Below, in pieces: positions 63,616 through 64,000 of a DNA stretch of 64,000 bases (positions within the stretch are counted from its first letter, which is position 1; every line of letters starts with the position of its first letter). The stretch is from Thermoplasmata archaeon (GTDB lineage Archaea > Thermoplasmatota > Thermoplasmata > Halarchaeoplasmatales > Halarchaeoplasmataceae). The stretch lies in the NCBI GenBank assembly GCA_003554965.1, contig PWHR01000041.1, positions 78,378-142,377 of the forward strand. Reading direction: 5' to 3'. The position numbers and the translations under genes are program-made. Below the pieces are notes generated by a model that saw only the letters and a list, made by a program, of their open reading frames with translations, was not told the DNA's origin and did not search any database.

Positions 63616-64000
63616 TAGACCACAGTCCAGACGTTTAGTAACCGTGAGCTGAATACGTCGCCGAAGCTCCGTACTCACACCCCGGCTCTATCTAACCCGT
63701 CTTTTACGGGGGTCTTTAAAGGTGCCTCTTTTCGGGGGGAACTTCAGGCTTAGATGCTTTCAGCCTTTATCCCCTACGGCGTAGCTACCCAGCGATGCCC
63801 TCTCGGACAGCTGGTAAACCAGTGGCCGCGAAGCCCTGTTCCTCTCGTACTGAGGGCCCCTTCCCCTCAGGCACCAGTACACCTCTACTAAAAAGAAACC
63901 AACCTGGCTCACGACGGTCTAAACCCAGCTCACGACCCCTTTTAATGGGCGAACAACCCCACCCTTGCCAGATGCTGCACCGGCAGGATAGAGGGAGCCG
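63616..64000 (-). rRNA. 23S ribosomal RNA, 3' end (partial)
   Basis: The minus strand contains universally conserved 23S 3'-domain sequence: the sarcin-ricin loop AGTACGAGAGGAACAG, GTCGTGAGCTGGGTTTAGACCGTC in helices before it, and the closing GAGTACGGAGC region. The gene continues off the window. The mature 3' end is estimated from the last rRNA-like sequence (about 63610-63625). No 5S gene follows it in the 130 bp before the YdjM-like gene. Confidence 0.9.

Overview
This window comes from an archaeon. It carries an archaeal TFB, Gar1, a group II chaperonin (thermosome), the DNA polymerase D small subunit, archaeal LeuRS and TrpRS, SRP54, CDP-archaeol synthase and a type IV prepilin (A24) peptidase. 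Upstream regions have AT-rich TATA-like boxes, and several genes look leaderless. The DNA is moderately AT-rich and the proteins are rich in Glu, Asp and Lys. The large acidic surface proteins suggest salt adaptation. The array of STAND-ATPase/TPR proteins and a 23S rRNA 3' end with no 5S gene behind it would fit a Thermoplasmatota-like euryarchaeon, but that placement is inference.

Layout. 1-1755: the tail of a zinc-finger protein and a membrane-anchored PQQ-type beta-propeller. 1890-7660: the most unusual block. It holds a Cdc48N-like/vWA protein, a membrane-anchored GCS2-type carboxylate-amine ligase, two paralogous proteins with ubiquitin-like folds, and a metal-dependent amidohydrolase. 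The ligase and both ubiquitin-like proteins appear to share a small PepSY-like module. I propose this as a candidate undescribed ubiquitin-like conjugation or peptide-ligation system. 7669-16113: two giant surface proteins (GLUG/Ig-like and LRR/InlB-like), the second with a putative cytoplasmic winged-helix tail. 16114-16740: a non-coding stretch with a decayed gene remnant.

16741-21615: a winged-helix regulator, a thioredoxin and a CPDC redoxin around a shared regulatory region, a tRNA-G10 methyltransferase-like protein, a site-2 protease, a DUF488 protein and an RHH regulator whose leader contains a perfect hairpin. 21681-28755: leuS, a sugar-1-phosphate nucleotidylyltransferase, glmS and a DUF63 membrane protein, all on the minus strand, supplying UDP-GlcNAc-type precursors. 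29043-31920: an ABC ATPase/permease pair and thymidylate kinase. 31970-37317: minus-strand information-processing genes (gar1, tfb, thermosome) plus an A24 peptidase and a beta-CASP RNase. 37458-39589: PolD small subunit and an HD hydrolase.

39662-48759: three tandem STAND ATPase-TPR proteins, the third without the N-terminal winged helix. 48854-53924: a DUF885 zincin, a creatininase-carS-pyrE operon and guaB. 54038-56435: a three-gene overlapping operon of an RlmN/Cfr-like radical SAM protein, an isochorismatase-fold hydrolase and a flavoprotein without the TrxR CxxC. 56568-62970: DUF504, purD-translin, a PRC-barrel protein, a GNAT, srp54 and trpS. 63091-64000: a YdjM-like membrane protein and the 3' end of 23S rRNA on the minus strand. 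I saw no tRNA genes, CRISPR arrays, transposases or prophage genes.
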